In this document: piece after piece, positions 14,622 to 22,134 of the stretch | Layout of the letters: each line of letters begins with the position of its first letter | Position numbering within the stretch: the stretch's first letter is position 1 | From: a virus | Reading direction: 5' to 3' (one strand) | DNA length: 23,492 nucleotides | Virus record (IMG/VR): IMGVR_UViG_3300046733_000556 | Location: 1 to 23,492 of that record | Notes under the pieces: model-generated | The model's database searches: none | Seen by the model: the letters and a program-made list of their open reading frames with translations, nothing else | Told to the model about the DNA's origin: nothing | Translations under genes and position numbers: made by a program

Positions 14622-15377
14622 TTATATTAAATAAGAACCATCATCAGCAAATTGATACCAATGATAACTGGTTGGTTGATTTGTTAAAAGATATTTTTTC
14701 CATTGATCTAAGGCGCTTTTATATGCCATTCGACCAAATTCAATGTGCTTTTCATCTAGTGTGTGGACCTCAACAGTAAATGGGAAAGAGGTTGTAACGG
14801 CTATAAATTTAAAATTTTCAATGCCGCAAACATCCATATAAAAAGCCGCTTGTAAATGATAACCCCATTTGTAAATGTCTTTTTTAAATCCCTCTGGTGA
14901 ATTATCCTGGCAAGTTTTTACATCACTTATAAAGTTTGACATTCTATTTATGCAATCTGGCCGAACCCTCACATCAATACCATCCATCTTACTATAATGA
15001 GACAATTCCTTTTCGCCAATACAATATTTTTGAGCTAATCGATTCTTTTTAAATGATTTTTTTATTTCATCAATTATATAATAAATATCAGATTCTAAAA
15101 CTATTTTATTTTGTGCCAACTCTATTTGTTTATTATATTCCTCTTTTCCGGCTTTTGTTCTTTTATCTATTTTATCGATTATGTGATAAATGTCATCAAA
15201 ATCCTCTGGTTCCAAAAGTGCTTGATGAACAGCGGTTCCAAGTTTCATGGCTGATGATTCTCTAAATTTTCTATTTATAAAATGATAAATAGATTTTTTC
15301 CAAATTTCCTTTAACCCACTAGCACTAATACTATTGTGAGAATGATATTGATCATTACTATCTTTAATTATTTTCAT
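14622..15377 (-). CDS. RecE-like PD-(D/E)XK exonuclease
   Basis: A 251-residue nuclease resembling the C-terminal domain of RecE (exodeoxyribonuclease VIII type). Motifs in order: SISASGLKEIWKKS at the start, MKLGTAVHQALLEP with His51, VRVRPDCI with Asp141, ISDVKT with Asp152 and Lys154, and YKWGYHLQAAFYMDV with Gln176. Such enzymes resect double-stranded ends so that an annealing protein can load. An ERF annealing protein is encoded about 1 kb upstream, across a terminator, which fits a phage recombination pair. The start lies 14 bases inside the preceding gene. Confidence 0.88.
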   Translation of the reverse strand: MKIIKDSNDQYHSHNSISASGLKEIWKKSIYHFINRKFRESSAMKLGTAVHQALLEPEDFDDIYHIIDKIDKRTKAGKEEYNKQIELAQNKIVLESDIYYIIDEIKKSFKKNRLAQKYCIGEKELSHYSKMDGIDVRVRPDCINRMSNFISDVKTCQDNSPEGFKKDIYKWGYHLQAAFYMDVCGIENFKFIAVTTSFPFTVEVHTLDEKHIEFGRMAYKSALDQWKKYLLTNQPTSYHWYQFADDGSYLI

Positions 15378-15576
15378 TGCTTATAAATTGTTGATTTTTA
15401 ATTGTTTCAAGTACAATATTATTATACTTTTTTTGTTCCTCATTGCTTTTAAAATAAATTTTATATCGACACCATTTATATGTTGATTCTTTTTTATTTT
15501 CAAAAAACAAATCTTTTATTAATTCACCCCATAATCTTAATGGTCGATAAATTTTAGTTGCTTTAGTTACTTTCAT
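15364..15576 (-). CDS. Small basic protein of unknown function (70 aa)
   Basis: Begins in an ATGA overlap with the preceding gene and overlaps the exonuclease gene by 14 bases, so the three are coupled. It is basic and aromatic (IYRPLRLWGELIKDLFF, YKWCRYKIYFKS). No family is recognised. Coupling to the exonuclease suggests an accessory recombination role. Confidence 0.55.
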   Translation of the reverse strand: MKVTKATKIYRPLRLWGELIKDLFFENKKESTYKWCRYKIYFKSNEEQKKYNNIVLETIKNQQFISNENN

Positions 15577-15890
15577 TTTTTATTAATATTTATTAATCGG
15601 TTTTTTACTCTTTTTAATATTTCATCGCCATTGTAATAATCTTTTTGATTGTTTAAATTAAAAGATATTCTATAATGCATTTTGTTCTTAATTCGGCTTA
15701 AATTAATTACATTAATATCGTATTTAGATTTATTTAAATTTCCATTATTACCACTAAAAGAAATTATATCCTCATCGATTAAATGATTCAATAAAAAATA
15801 AACATCATCATTAGTTAAATTTTTTCTTTTTTCATTAAAAGATTTGTAAGTTTTTTCAAACTCTTTTTTTACTTGTTTAATTGATTTCAT
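15573..15890 (-). CDS. Protein of unknown function (105 aa)
   Basis: First gene of the replication operon, about 60 bases downstream of a terminator. The N-terminal 45 residues are helical and basic (KQVKKEFEKTYKSFNEKRKN, VYFLLNHLI), followed by a low-complexity Asn/Lys-rich region and a beta-like stretch. No family is recognised. A near-match to the -7 consensus (TTAATTTG, 15941-15948) is the only promoter-like signal upstream. The product is basic throughout, so DNA or RNA binding is possible. Confidence 0.55.
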   Translation of the reverse strand: MKSIKQVKKEFEKTYKSFNEKRKNLTNDDVYFLLNHLIDEDIISFSGNNGNLNKSKYDINVINLSRIKNKMHYRISFNLNNQKDYYNGDEILKRVKNRLININKK

Positions 15891-15951
15891 ATATAAATTT
15901 TAAAGTTGATTTTAAATTTAAAAAAATATTTTAAATAAATCAAATTAATTA

Positions 15952-15985
15952 TAAAAAAAAAGGCATGAAATAAATCATGCCCTTT
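15952..15985 (-). terminator. Intrinsic terminator closing the ERF/SSB operon
   Basis: A 7-bp perfect stem GGCATGA / TCATGCC (arms at 15962-15968 and 15975-15981) with a 6-base loop is followed on the minus strand by a long T run. It lies about 40 bases past the stop of the 54-residue gene. Confidence 0.9.
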
Positions 15986-16024
15986 AATTTCCCTTAGTTT
16001 GCTTTAATTATGTTACAGGGATTT

Positions 16025-16189
16025 TTAATCGATAATACGATCTTTTTTAATCCATTTACCCTCATGATCAATAATAGTGTAATTATACTCTCTTAACAGT
16101 TCAATTGCATTATTAATCGCTTTGGCTCTTTTTCTAAAATGGTCAAATGTTTCGTTTTCAATTACTTTTATTTCGTTATCTTTTGCCAT
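16025..16189 (-). CDS. Small protein of unknown function (54 aa)
   Basis: ATG at 16189, stop at 16025-16027. The product MAKDNEIKVIENETFDHFRK continues with RAKAINNAIELLREYNYTII and a basic end (WIKKDRI). It looks like a helical hairpin with a short C-terminal strand. It follows the SSB-like gene by 11 bases and precedes the operon terminator, so it is the last gene of the recombination operon. No family is recognised. Confidence 0.6.
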   Translation of the reverse strand: MAKDNEIKVIENETFDHFRKRAKAINNAIELLREYNYTIIDHEGKWIKKDRIID

Positions 16190-16200
16190 AATTAAAAAAT

Positions 16201-16476
16201 TTAAAATGGCAAATCATTACCATTGCCAGATGGTATTGGATTAACATTTGAAACCACATCATTACTTTTAGGTTCCCAACTATTTATTTCGCCATAGTAT
16301 TTACCACCTTGTGATTTTTTAAGGTCAATATTAACCCATCCATTTTTTGCGTGTTTATCTAAAAACTTTTTAAAGTCATCAACTTTAACGCTTAGATTTC
16401 CAATTACGAAATCTGGTGCATTGTCATTTCTTTTGACAATCATTCCCTCTGTAAAAATTTTCTCTTTTTGATTCAT
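16201..16476 (-). CDS. Putative ssDNA-binding protein with an SSB-like C-terminal tail
   Basis: A 91-residue protein. Residues 10-70 alternate strands and turns (MIVKRNDNAPDFVIGNLSVK, GWVNIDLKKSQGGKYYGEIN), in keeping with a small beta-barrel. A flexible Asn/Pro/Ser-rich linker leads to the end NGNDLPF, which resembles the acidic DDDLPF/DDDIPF tip by which bacterial SSB recruits partner proteins. It lies 5 bases downstream of the ERF gene, and annealing proteins and SSBs are often encoded together. It is not a clear OB-fold match by eye, so the function is an inference from tail and context. Confidence 0.55.
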   Translation of the reverse strand: MNQKEKIFTEGMIVKRNDNAPDFVIGNLSVKVDDFKKFLDKHAKNGWVNIDLKKSQGGKYYGEINSWEPKSNDVVSNVNPIPSGNGNDLPF

Positions 16477-16481
16477 ATCTA

Positions 16482-17006
16482 TTATTTTAAATTAAATTGT
16501 TTATTGATTTTTTCTCTGTATTCTTTATTTATCTTAAAATTTTCAATTACTTTTTTGGCTTGTTCTTTAGTGCCTTTTAGTGTTGCAATTAATTCGTTTT
16601 CTTTTAACCATGGTCGGTTATCCTCTTTTTTAACTTCAACCTTTTTATTACTAGCTAAATTACCATCATCATCATCGGCTTGTAAACCTAACAAAGAAAC
16701 TAATGTATATCGCCTAAAATAAGTTATACAGCTTCCTAATTTTTGTGGATCACTAATGTCTGGCAATTCTAAACTTGATGGTTTTGTAATTTCATTTGTG
16801 TCAACACATTCGATAATACTATGCACTTCACCTTTTATTATAGGTTGATATAATACTAATTTATACTTCCCTAAAAGTGGTCTTAAATTTTTAAGTAGTG
16901 AATTAATGTCGAAATAACTACTTTTAAAAAAAGGATTTTTAGCATCTTTTGAGATTGCTCCAATCTCTTGCTGTAATGCAAACAGCTTTTGATTTATTGA
17001 TTTCAT
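16482..17006 (-). CDS. erf: ERF family single-strand annealing protein
   Basis: A 174-residue recombinase of the ERF superfamily, which anneals complementary single strands during phage recombination and genome circularisation. Family marks are NPFFKSSYFDINSLLKNLRP near residues 24-43 and the signature GSCITYFRRYTLVSLLG ... ADDDDGN at 91-116. The C-terminal 55 residues are a basic, flexible tail (KKVEVKKEDNRPWLKENE). It is the second gene of a short operon, followed by an SSB-like protein. The RecE-like exonuclease further downstream would supply its substrate. Confidence 0.92.
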   Translation of the reverse strand: MKSINQKLFALQQEIGAISKDAKNPFFKSSYFDINSLLKNLRPLLGKYKLVLYQPIIKGEVHSIIECVDTNEITKPSSLELPDISDPQKLGSCITYFRRYTLVSLLGLQADDDDGNLASNKKVEVKKEDNRPWLKENELIATLKGTKEQAKKVIENFKINKEYREKINKQFNLK

Positions 17007-17018
17007 AAATAATTAATT

Positions 17019-17204
17019 TTAAATTAAACGTTTTACATCGAATCCAGAATTTTCTAATTTTTTTACCTCATCAACTGTAAAACTTCCTGGATTCTCAATT
17101 CTAGTTTTTAAAGTTGGCATAGTACATCCCAAAATGGTACATACATGGTAACGCTTAAAATTTAACCTTTTAAGCTCATTTCTAAAATGCAATTCAAATA
17201 TCAT
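17019..17204 (-). CDS. Small XRE/Cro-like helix-turn-helix protein
   Basis: A 61-residue protein at the head of the recombination operon, 12 bases before the ERF gene. The segment HVCTILGCTMPTLKTRIENP then GSFTVDEVKKL has the helix-turn-helix and third-helix pattern of small XRE/Cro-type DNA-binding proteins (compare ...LGVSRPTLSRKLKNPGSFTLDEL...). As the first gene after a terminator it could autoregulate the early operon. It is too short to carry any other domain. It could also be a non-regulatory structural HTH, so a repressor role is not certain. Confidence 0.65.
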   Translation of the reverse strand: MIFELHFRNELKRLNFKRYHVCTILGCTMPTLKTRIENPGSFTVDEVKKLENSGFDVKRLI

Positions 17205-17223
17205 ATTATATATATTTAGCTTA

Positions 17224-17231
17224 CAAAAATA
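17224..17231 (-). promoter_or_regulatory. Candidate -7 box for the recombination operon
   Basis: TATTTTTG on the minus strand lies 20 bases before the HTH gene start and 40 bases after the tail-operon terminator, fitting TAnnTTTG. The upstream 50 bases are almost only A and T and show no clear -33 TTTG. A promoter is expected here from the layout. Confidence 0.38.
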
Positions 17232-17270
17232 AAAAAATATTTTTAAAAAAAAGAATTATTTTAATTTAAT

Positions 17271-17312
17271 TTCAAAAAGAAAACCCCCTAACTATAAAAA
17301 ATTAGAGGGTTT
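17271..17312 (-). terminator. Intrinsic terminator at the end of the tail operon
   Basis: An 11-bp stem AAACCCTCTAA / TTAGGGGGTTT (one T-G pair; arms at 17302-17312 and 17281-17291) with a 10-base loop is followed on the minus strand by TCTTTTT. It lies 28 bases past the stop of the 660-residue tail protein gene. Confidence 0.9.
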
Positions 17313-17339
17313 CCCAAGCAAACAAGGAAAAGAAAAAAG

Positions 17340-19322
17340 TTAAAAAGTTATTTTAAATGTGCTAGTTTGGTCATCATCTTGATTTGGTATATGCATTATA
17401 ACATCAAAAGAGTTTTTTATTACATTGTAAGTCATGCCATCGATATAACAACTAACCGGTTCCCTTAAAATACTAGAACCAAAATTAATCCAAACTTTGT
17501 TATTTAAACCAATAGGATCATTTAATAAATTATATAATTTACCCTCATATCTAACAAGATTGGTTCTATAATCGTTAATTACTTGTTGAGTAACAATTTG
17601 CTCAACTGACTTGATAAAACTAGCGTTGTCGTCTCTAGGGCGTATAAAATCGGTTGTAATAATATTATTATAATTATTATTTGATAATTGTAAATCGCTA
17701 AATTCTAAAACACCAGTTAAATTGCTGCCTGTTGTTCTAATTCTTTGATAAGCAAAACCATCAATACTTGAGAAAAAATTTGTTTCTCTGTCGTTTTCTA
17801 ATCTTTTAAATTCAAGAGTAATGTTATCGTAATAAATAGCGTTTAAACCTGTTGCACTTTGCACATAGGGTTCAAACAAATCAATTGTTAATAATCCAGA
17901 TATTGGATAAGTTCCTAAATTATATGAAAACTCTTTCCAAACATCCCCTGTTTTTACAGATTGAATGTTTATGTGGTCACTACCTCCCCAACCACTACCG
18001 GTTGAACTGTTCCAATATCTAACTTGACCACTTGAGGTGTCCTCAATTTTTACTCTAAATCTAAAAGAAATTGCATTAAAACCAGCGTTTGTGTCAAAAT
18101 AAGTGTTAATTTTTAATGTATTAGATAAAAAAGATTGACTTAAAACATCGACTGATGTGCTTAATGTTTTTCTGGTTCCTGTTTCATTGGTTTGCGCTTG
18201 ACTATTTTTAAAGCTATTATTGCCCTGTTTTGTAAAATCTGTTGATAATTCGCCAGGTGATGTTGTTCCACTTGATGAATACGTTGTCCACTCAGTTAAC
18301 CCATTTTCAAAACCACTGTTTTTTATTGTATTGACATCTAAAAATTGTGATGTTTCATGAGTTATATTAAACTCATTTAATGGCCTTAAATATTCTTTTG
18401 TTAAGCTGTTATCAAGTGGTAATAATTGGCTCGGTACTTGTTTTAAAGCGTCAATTGTTGTGGTTGATTGATGACTACCAAAATAATTATAAATAACATA
18501 TTGGATTGATTCGGTATTGTTGGCAACTAATGAAGCCGCCTCCGCCGCTCTAATTCCTGTTGGTATTGTACCACCTTGAGCGGTTGTTGCACTAGCATCC
18601 TTTATACTTTGTGCCGAATAACTTGAGTTATTAATTATATACCACCGGCCAAAACTTTGAAAAATCCTTGCATTAGTAAATTTTAATATTTGTTCTAAAA
18701 TTTTCTTTGCATTATTAAGAGCAAATTTATCTTTTTGTAATGTATAGGGTTTTATATTGATTACATCATAAATTGAATCTACTGTTGCTCCTGGATTTAA
18801 AATAAATATATCCTGGCTTACATAAATATCAAGCTGTAAATCTAAATTATTTAAAGATTTATATATATATTGTTTTGCATTAACTAATCCAACGCTTGTA
18901 TCATCTACAAACATTGAATAAGAATCTAAAGTCCCCAAACCATCTATTGCTGTTAAAGAAATTTGAAATGGCTTTGATGTTATTGCCTCACTAAATGAAT
19001 CAACAACAAGCCATCCAATCCAATATGTTTGATAATTATTTGATGAATCTTTATAAGATATTTTTACTTGATATTCCCTTTCATCATATTCATAAAAATT
19101 GTCATATGAAACAGTGTTAGTGACAAATAAATTTAATCTACATTTAGAACCTTTGATGGGTGAATAAAAATCATCATCACCCTCCCAAGTAATTTCACAA
19201 GGATTATTTGTGCCAATCATTGGCAATACAGAGCCAACATAATTATTTTTTAGAATCTCAATTTTTTTGTCTTTTTCATTATGATCTGAAAATTCCAATC
19301 TATATTTTACCCCGTAAGCCAT
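17340..19322 (-). CDS. Distal tail / baseplate protein with carbohydrate-binding-like insert
   Basis: A 660-residue protein encoded directly after the tape measure gene with a one-base TAATG overlap, the place of distal tail or tail-tip proteins. The N-terminal 130 residues have a strand pattern (VKYRLEFSDHNEKDKKIEIL, ITWEGDDDFYSPIKGSKCRL, YQVKISYKD, WIGWLVVD) seen in distal tail proteins of Bacteroidota phages. Residues 333-505 look like an inserted jelly-roll carbohydrate-binding module: it opens with NSGFENGLTEWTTYSS and closes with YYDNITLEF, the typical entry and exit of CBM4/9-type modules. The C-terminal 150 residues are again strand-rich. The protein probably forms the tail tip and touches host surface glycans; this role is inferred. 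Confidence 0.68.
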   Translation of the reverse strand: MAYGVKYRLEFSDHNEKDKKIEILKNNYVGSVLPMIGTNNPCEITWEGDDDFYSPIKGSKCRLNLFVTNTVSYDNFYEYDEREYQVKISYKDSSNNYQTYWIGWLVVDSFSEAITSKPFQISLTAIDGLGTLDSYSMFVDDTSVGLVNAKQYIYKSLNNLDLQLDIYVSQDIFILNPGATVDSIYDVINIKPYTLQKDKFALNNAKKILEQILKFTNARIFQSFGRWYIINNSSYSAQSIKDASATTAQGGTIPTGIRAAEAASLVANNTESIQYVIYNYFGSHQSTTTIDALKQVPSQLLPLDNSLTKEYLRPLNEFNITHETSQFLDVNTIKNSGFENGLTEWTTYSSSGTTSPGELSTDFTKQGNNSFKNSQAQTNETGTRKTLSTSVDVLSQSFLSNTLKINTYFDTNAGFNAISFRFRVKIEDTSSGQVRYWNSSTGSGWGGSDHINIQSVKTGDVWKEFSYNLGTYPISGLLTIDLFEPYVQSATGLNAIYYDNITLEFKRLENDRETNFFSSIDGFAYQRIRTTGSNLTGVLEFSDLQLSNNNYNNIITTDFIRPRDDNASFIKSVEQIVTQQVINDYRTNLVRYEGKLYNLLNDPIGLNNKVWINFGSSILREPVSCYIDGMTYNVIKNSFDVIMHIPNQDDDQTSTFKITF

Positions 19323-21328
19323 TATATAATTCTGTTTCTGTTTGTGTTTGCTCTTTGTAATGCAACAACTAAATCCTGACCTTTTAATGTAAATGAACCA
19401 CCCACATCGACTTTCTGTGAACCTCTATCACCAATCATTCCTTTCAGTTTATCTAGTGGCGCAATAACCTCAGGGTTAGATTTAGCTCCTGTATATTCTC
19501 CGACAAGTCCAAGAGTTGGAGCTGATACAATTCCACCATTAGCAAATTTAGCTGGACCGGCTGAACCACCGCCACCGCCTTTATCCATACTTTGACCAAT
19601 ATCAGCTGACTTAGCTTTAAAAAATGCACCTAAAGCAACTAAAGCAACACCAGCGGCAATTGCTACAACTGGATTTAAACTTTTTAATGCTGTTTTAATA
19701 CTCTCTAATCCTATCCCAATTCCTATTGCCATTTTTCCGACTTGTGATACAATTGCTCCTAAACTTCCCAACAAAACAGCTGCTAATTGATTACCCATGT
19801 TACCGGCTCCAGCAATTGCACTTCCCATTGCTTCACCAATTCCAACAGCTAAATTATTTAATCCATCAGTCATTATTGGTGCTAATTTTTGATTAAATTC
19901 ATTTGCATTACCTAAAAATTCTGTTTGTTTAGATGTCAATAATTCATTTGTTTGATTTAATTGGTCATTTAATTTTGGAATACCAACATTTTGAATACTA
20001 TCTGCCAGTAAAGATGCTGGATCTTTACCAACACTAGATATACCAATTATTGGTTGAGCTGTTATTTCTGGTTGTTTTAGAGAATCAGTCCCAATTCCAC
20101 TGACTTTACTTCTTTGAGATTCGGTATTTAAATCTTTTAAAGAACCTGTTAATCCATCAATCTCATTTTTTAATTTAGATGTTGCTGTTTTATCTTTTTC
20201 CGCTTGTTTAGCCGCCTCTTTTAGATTCTCTGCTTTTGTTTTTAATTGTAAAGCCGCAAATTTTGCAGGACTGCCAAACGACTTAACCATATTAAGAAAG
20301 GTTTGCCATTTACTAATTGCTGGTTCTAATTTTTGTACAAAAGAAACAAATATAGCCACAAGCCCAACGATAGCAGTTCCAACTAAGACAAAAGGATTAG
20401 CCATCATTGCGGTTGTTAATACTGTAAAACCAGTAGCAACAACCCCTAAAATGCTTGATAAAGATCCTAGTATAAAAAGAAAAGGACCAATTGCTGAAAC
20501 AACTAAACCAACAACAACAATTATTTTTTTTGTCTTATCATCTAATCCAATAAATTTTTCTATAATTTTATTAGCAAATGATACAATTTTAGTAAATGCG
20601 GGTAACATAATAGATCCAATTGATTGACCTAATTGTTTTAAACCCTCACTAAATATTCTCATTTGATTTGCCGCACCCTCTTGAGTTCTAGCAAAATCGC
20701 CTTGAGCGTTTCCAGTTTTAGATAAAATAAATTCATATCTTAAATTAACTTTTTCCGCTTGTGTCATGTCTTTAATATTCTTTTGAATACCCTCGGACAT
20801 TGCAAATTGCTTTAAGTTTACCTCAGTCATTACAATACCCAATCTTTTAAGTGATTCGGTTTCACCTGTAAAAACACCAGCTAATGCGGTGGTTGCTTGA
20901 TCAATACCAATATTTTTAAATGATGCTAAATCACCAGCTAAACCAACCATTGATGTACTCATTAAAGATGCCTCGTTCCGAGTTATACCCATTGAGGTGG
21001 CCATGTCACCAAAAAGTGCGGCCATATCTAGTGCTGATCCCTCAGCAATACCAAATTGTGTTAATGTAGTTTTAGCAAAATTTTTGACCTCAGCCGATGA
21101 TTTACCAAAAGCAACATCAACTTTATTTAAACTTTCCTCAAAATCACTAGCTAATTTAATTGCAGCACCACCAGCCAAAGCAATTGGTAATGTTAATTTT
21201 AATGATAAATCTTTTCCAACTTTCCTTGCCGATTTACCAAATGCTGATAATTTAGAACTTGCCTTGTTTAATGATGATGTTAGTTTAGTAGCATCACCAA
21301 CTAAAAACACTTTTAATTCATTTGACAT
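19322..21328 (-). CDS. Tape measure protein (TP901 type)
   Basis: A 668-residue protein that sets tail length and fills the tail tube. The TP901-type tape measure core occupies about residues 60-250 (FEESLNKVDVAFGKSSAEVK, FGIAEGSALDMAALFGDMAT, QATTALAGVFTGETESLKRL). Two long hydrophobic stretches follow, near 268-330 and near 480-570, typical of tape measures whose C-terminal parts enter the host membrane. A charged helical region with Lys/Ala/Glu repeats lies between them, and a glycine-rich segment (DKGGGGGSAGPAKF) lies near the end. At the usual 1.5 angstrom per residue the tail would be about 100 nm. It has its own candidate promoter and follows a terminator. Confidence 0.93.
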   Translation of the reverse strand: MSNELKVFLVGDATKLTSSLNKASSKLSAFGKSARKVGKDLSLKLTLPIALAGGAAIKLASDFEESLNKVDVAFGKSSAEVKNFAKTTLTQFGIAEGSALDMAALFGDMATSMGITRNEASLMSTSMVGLAGDLASFKNIGIDQATTALAGVFTGETESLKRLGIVMTEVNLKQFAMSEGIQKNIKDMTQAEKVNLRYEFILSKTGNAQGDFARTQEGAANQMRIFSEGLKQLGQSIGSIMLPAFTKIVSFANKIIEKFIGLDDKTKKIIVVVGLVVSAIGPFLFILGSLSSILGVVATGFTVLTTAMMANPFVLVGTAIVGLVAIFVSFVQKLEPAISKWQTFLNMVKSFGSPAKFAALQLKTKAENLKEAAKQAEKDKTATSKLKNEIDGLTGSLKDLNTESQRSKVSGIGTDSLKQPEITAQPIIGISSVGKDPASLLADSIQNVGIPKLNDQLNQTNELLTSKQTEFLGNANEFNQKLAPIMTDGLNNLAVGIGEAMGSAIAGAGNMGNQLAAVLLGSLGAIVSQVGKMAIGIGIGLESIKTALKSLNPVVAIAAGVALVALGAFFKAKSADIGQSMDKGGGGGSAGPAKFANGGIVSAPTLGLVGEYTGAKSNPEVIAPLDKLKGMIGDRGSQKVDVGGSFTLKGQDLVVALQRANTNRNRII

Positions 21329-21342
21329 AATGTAATTTTATT

Positions 21343-21350
21343 CAAAAATA
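21343..21350 (-). promoter_or_regulatory. Candidate -7 box for the tape measure transcript
   Basis: TATTTTTG on the minus strand starts right after the T run of the chaperone terminator and lies 15 bases before the tape measure start codon. It fits TAnnTTTG. No -33 element is visible in the terminator-derived upstream sequence. Confidence 0.35.
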
Positions 21351-21381
21351 CGAAAAAAAAAAGCCATCATTTTGATGACTT
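21351..21381 (-). terminator. Intrinsic terminator overlapping the end of the GT-like frame
   Basis: An 8-bp stem AGTCATCA / TGATGGCT (one T-G pair, 3-base loop) lies across the TGA stop of the extended chaperone frame (21367-21369). A run of more than ten T's follows on the minus strand, down to 21353. It separates the tail chaperone from the tape measure gene. Confidence 0.85.
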
Positions 21382-22073
21382 CATACTATTAACTTTTTTC
21401 AAAAATGATTCATATTGTTTCCTAGTTGATTTAGGTTTGCCACGCTCCAAATATACATCTTGTGGTAATGGAAATAATTTATCCGGTGTAATCATTTGCG
21501 CTCTCTTTTCACAATTAACATTAAAAAGCATTGATGCCAAATATCTAGTTCGTTCCCAATCTAAATTCAATTTTATATTGTGTGATTCACCTAATAATTG
21601 ATTCTCGGTCCAAGTATTTGACCAGAAATCATTAGGATTTATGCCAACCTGACCAATGTAATAATCAAGTATATTATCCCAAGTTAGTTGGCTGGGCGCT
21701 TTCCCACCTTAGTGGTTTTTTTTACATTTCTATTAATACCCATGTTAAGGTCATTTCCAAGTATTCTGGATTCCATCATGGATTCAATTATTTTAGTAAG
21801 CTCATCAGATGTTAAATCCTCAAGCCACATTCCAACTTTAAATTCATTATAATCAATTTCATTGCCTTGCTCTTGATCATTAGCTAATAAACCAGAATAA
21901 ACCAAAGCTCTAATACCGGATAGTGAAATTCCATCTTGAAAAACATTACCAATTTTTTCTATTGATACACCTAAGTTATCAGTAAAGTTTGCCCAGAAAT
22001 TCATTGAAAAATGCATAGTGCGGTTTTTACCACCTATACTAAGAGAATAATACCCTCGTTTCTTGTTTGCCAT
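21367..22073 (-). CDS. Tail assembly chaperone, -1 frameshift product (lambda gpGT-like)
   Basis: Predicted 235-residue fusion made when ribosomes slip back one base at 21699-21705. The first 125 residues are those of the G-like protein, ending ...KVGK. The next codon becomes GCG, and 110 further residues follow in the -1 frame (APSQLTWDNILDYYIGQVGI ... FLKKVNSMKSSK), ending at TGA 21367-21369. The -1 frame is open from the slip site to this stop, with no ATG at its head and protein-like content (Trp, Tyr and Asp in the expected mix). So it is a translational extension rather than a separate gene with the internal TTG at 21570. In lambda the GT protein binds both tube subunits and the tape measure; the tube genes lie directly upstream and the tape measure gene directly downstream, as expected. 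Confidence 0.85.
21684..22073 (-). CDS. Tail assembly chaperone, unshifted product (lambda gpG-like)
   Basis: A 129-residue protein (MANKKRGYYSLSIGGKNRTM ... VGKRPAN, stop at 21684). It is largely helical, with the pattern FWANFTDNLGVSIEKIGNVF and MWLEDLTSDELTKIIESMME seen in gpG-type tail chaperones of Bacteroidota phages. Position between the tube genes and the tape measure gene, plus the in-frame slippery heptamer five codons before the stop, identify it. The chaperone keeps the tape measure soluble and helps tube polymerisation; it is usually absent from the finished virion. Its start lies 13 bases after a strong intercistronic hairpin. Confidence 0.85.
   Translation of the reverse strand: MANKKRGYYSLSIGGKNRTMHFSMNFWANFTDNLGVSIEKIGNVFQDGISLSGIRALVYSGLLANDQEQGNEIDYNEFKVGMWLEDLTSDELTKIIESMMESRILGNDLNMGINRNVKKTTKVGKRPAN
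21699..21705 (-). promoter_or_regulatory. -1 ribosomal frameshift site G GGA AAG
   Basis: In the zero frame the codons are GTG GGA AAG CGC, so the heptamer G GGA AAG has the X XXY YYZ form, identical to the lambda G/T site. Slippage gives GGG AAA and opens a 110-residue extension. Downstream, CCCA (21693-21696) can pair with TGGG (21678-21681) and GCCAAC (21687-21692) with GTTGGC (21643-21648), a possible weak pseudoknot; its spacing from the slip site is shorter than usual. Confidence 0.85.
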
Positions 22074-22086
22074 ATATGTAGATTTA

Positions 22087-22115
22087 AGACACCTAGTTCC
22101 TTATTCTAGGTGTCT
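22087..22115 (-). repeat. Perfect 10-bp hairpin between tail tube and tail chaperone genes
   Basis: AGACACCTAG (22087-22096) and CTAGGTGTCT (22106-22115) form a perfect stem with a 9-base loop, in the 61-base gap between the tube and chaperone genes. The minus-strand sequence after it is TTAAATC, a poor T tract, so it is more likely an attenuator, an RNA processing site or a 3'-end protector of the tube mRNA than a full terminator. Confidence 0.65.
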
Positions 22116-22134
22116 ATTATTAAAAGATTAAATC

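Noticed and set aside
20997-21335. A 112-codon open frame on the plus strand
   Set aside because: It lies opposite the tape measure gene, has a biased composition mirroring that gene and no family features.
21367-21570. A separate 67-residue gene starting at a TTG
   Set aside because: The frame is open without a stop back to the G GGA AAG slip site, has no ATG and lies in the -1 frame of the preceding chaperone, so it is the frameshift extension.
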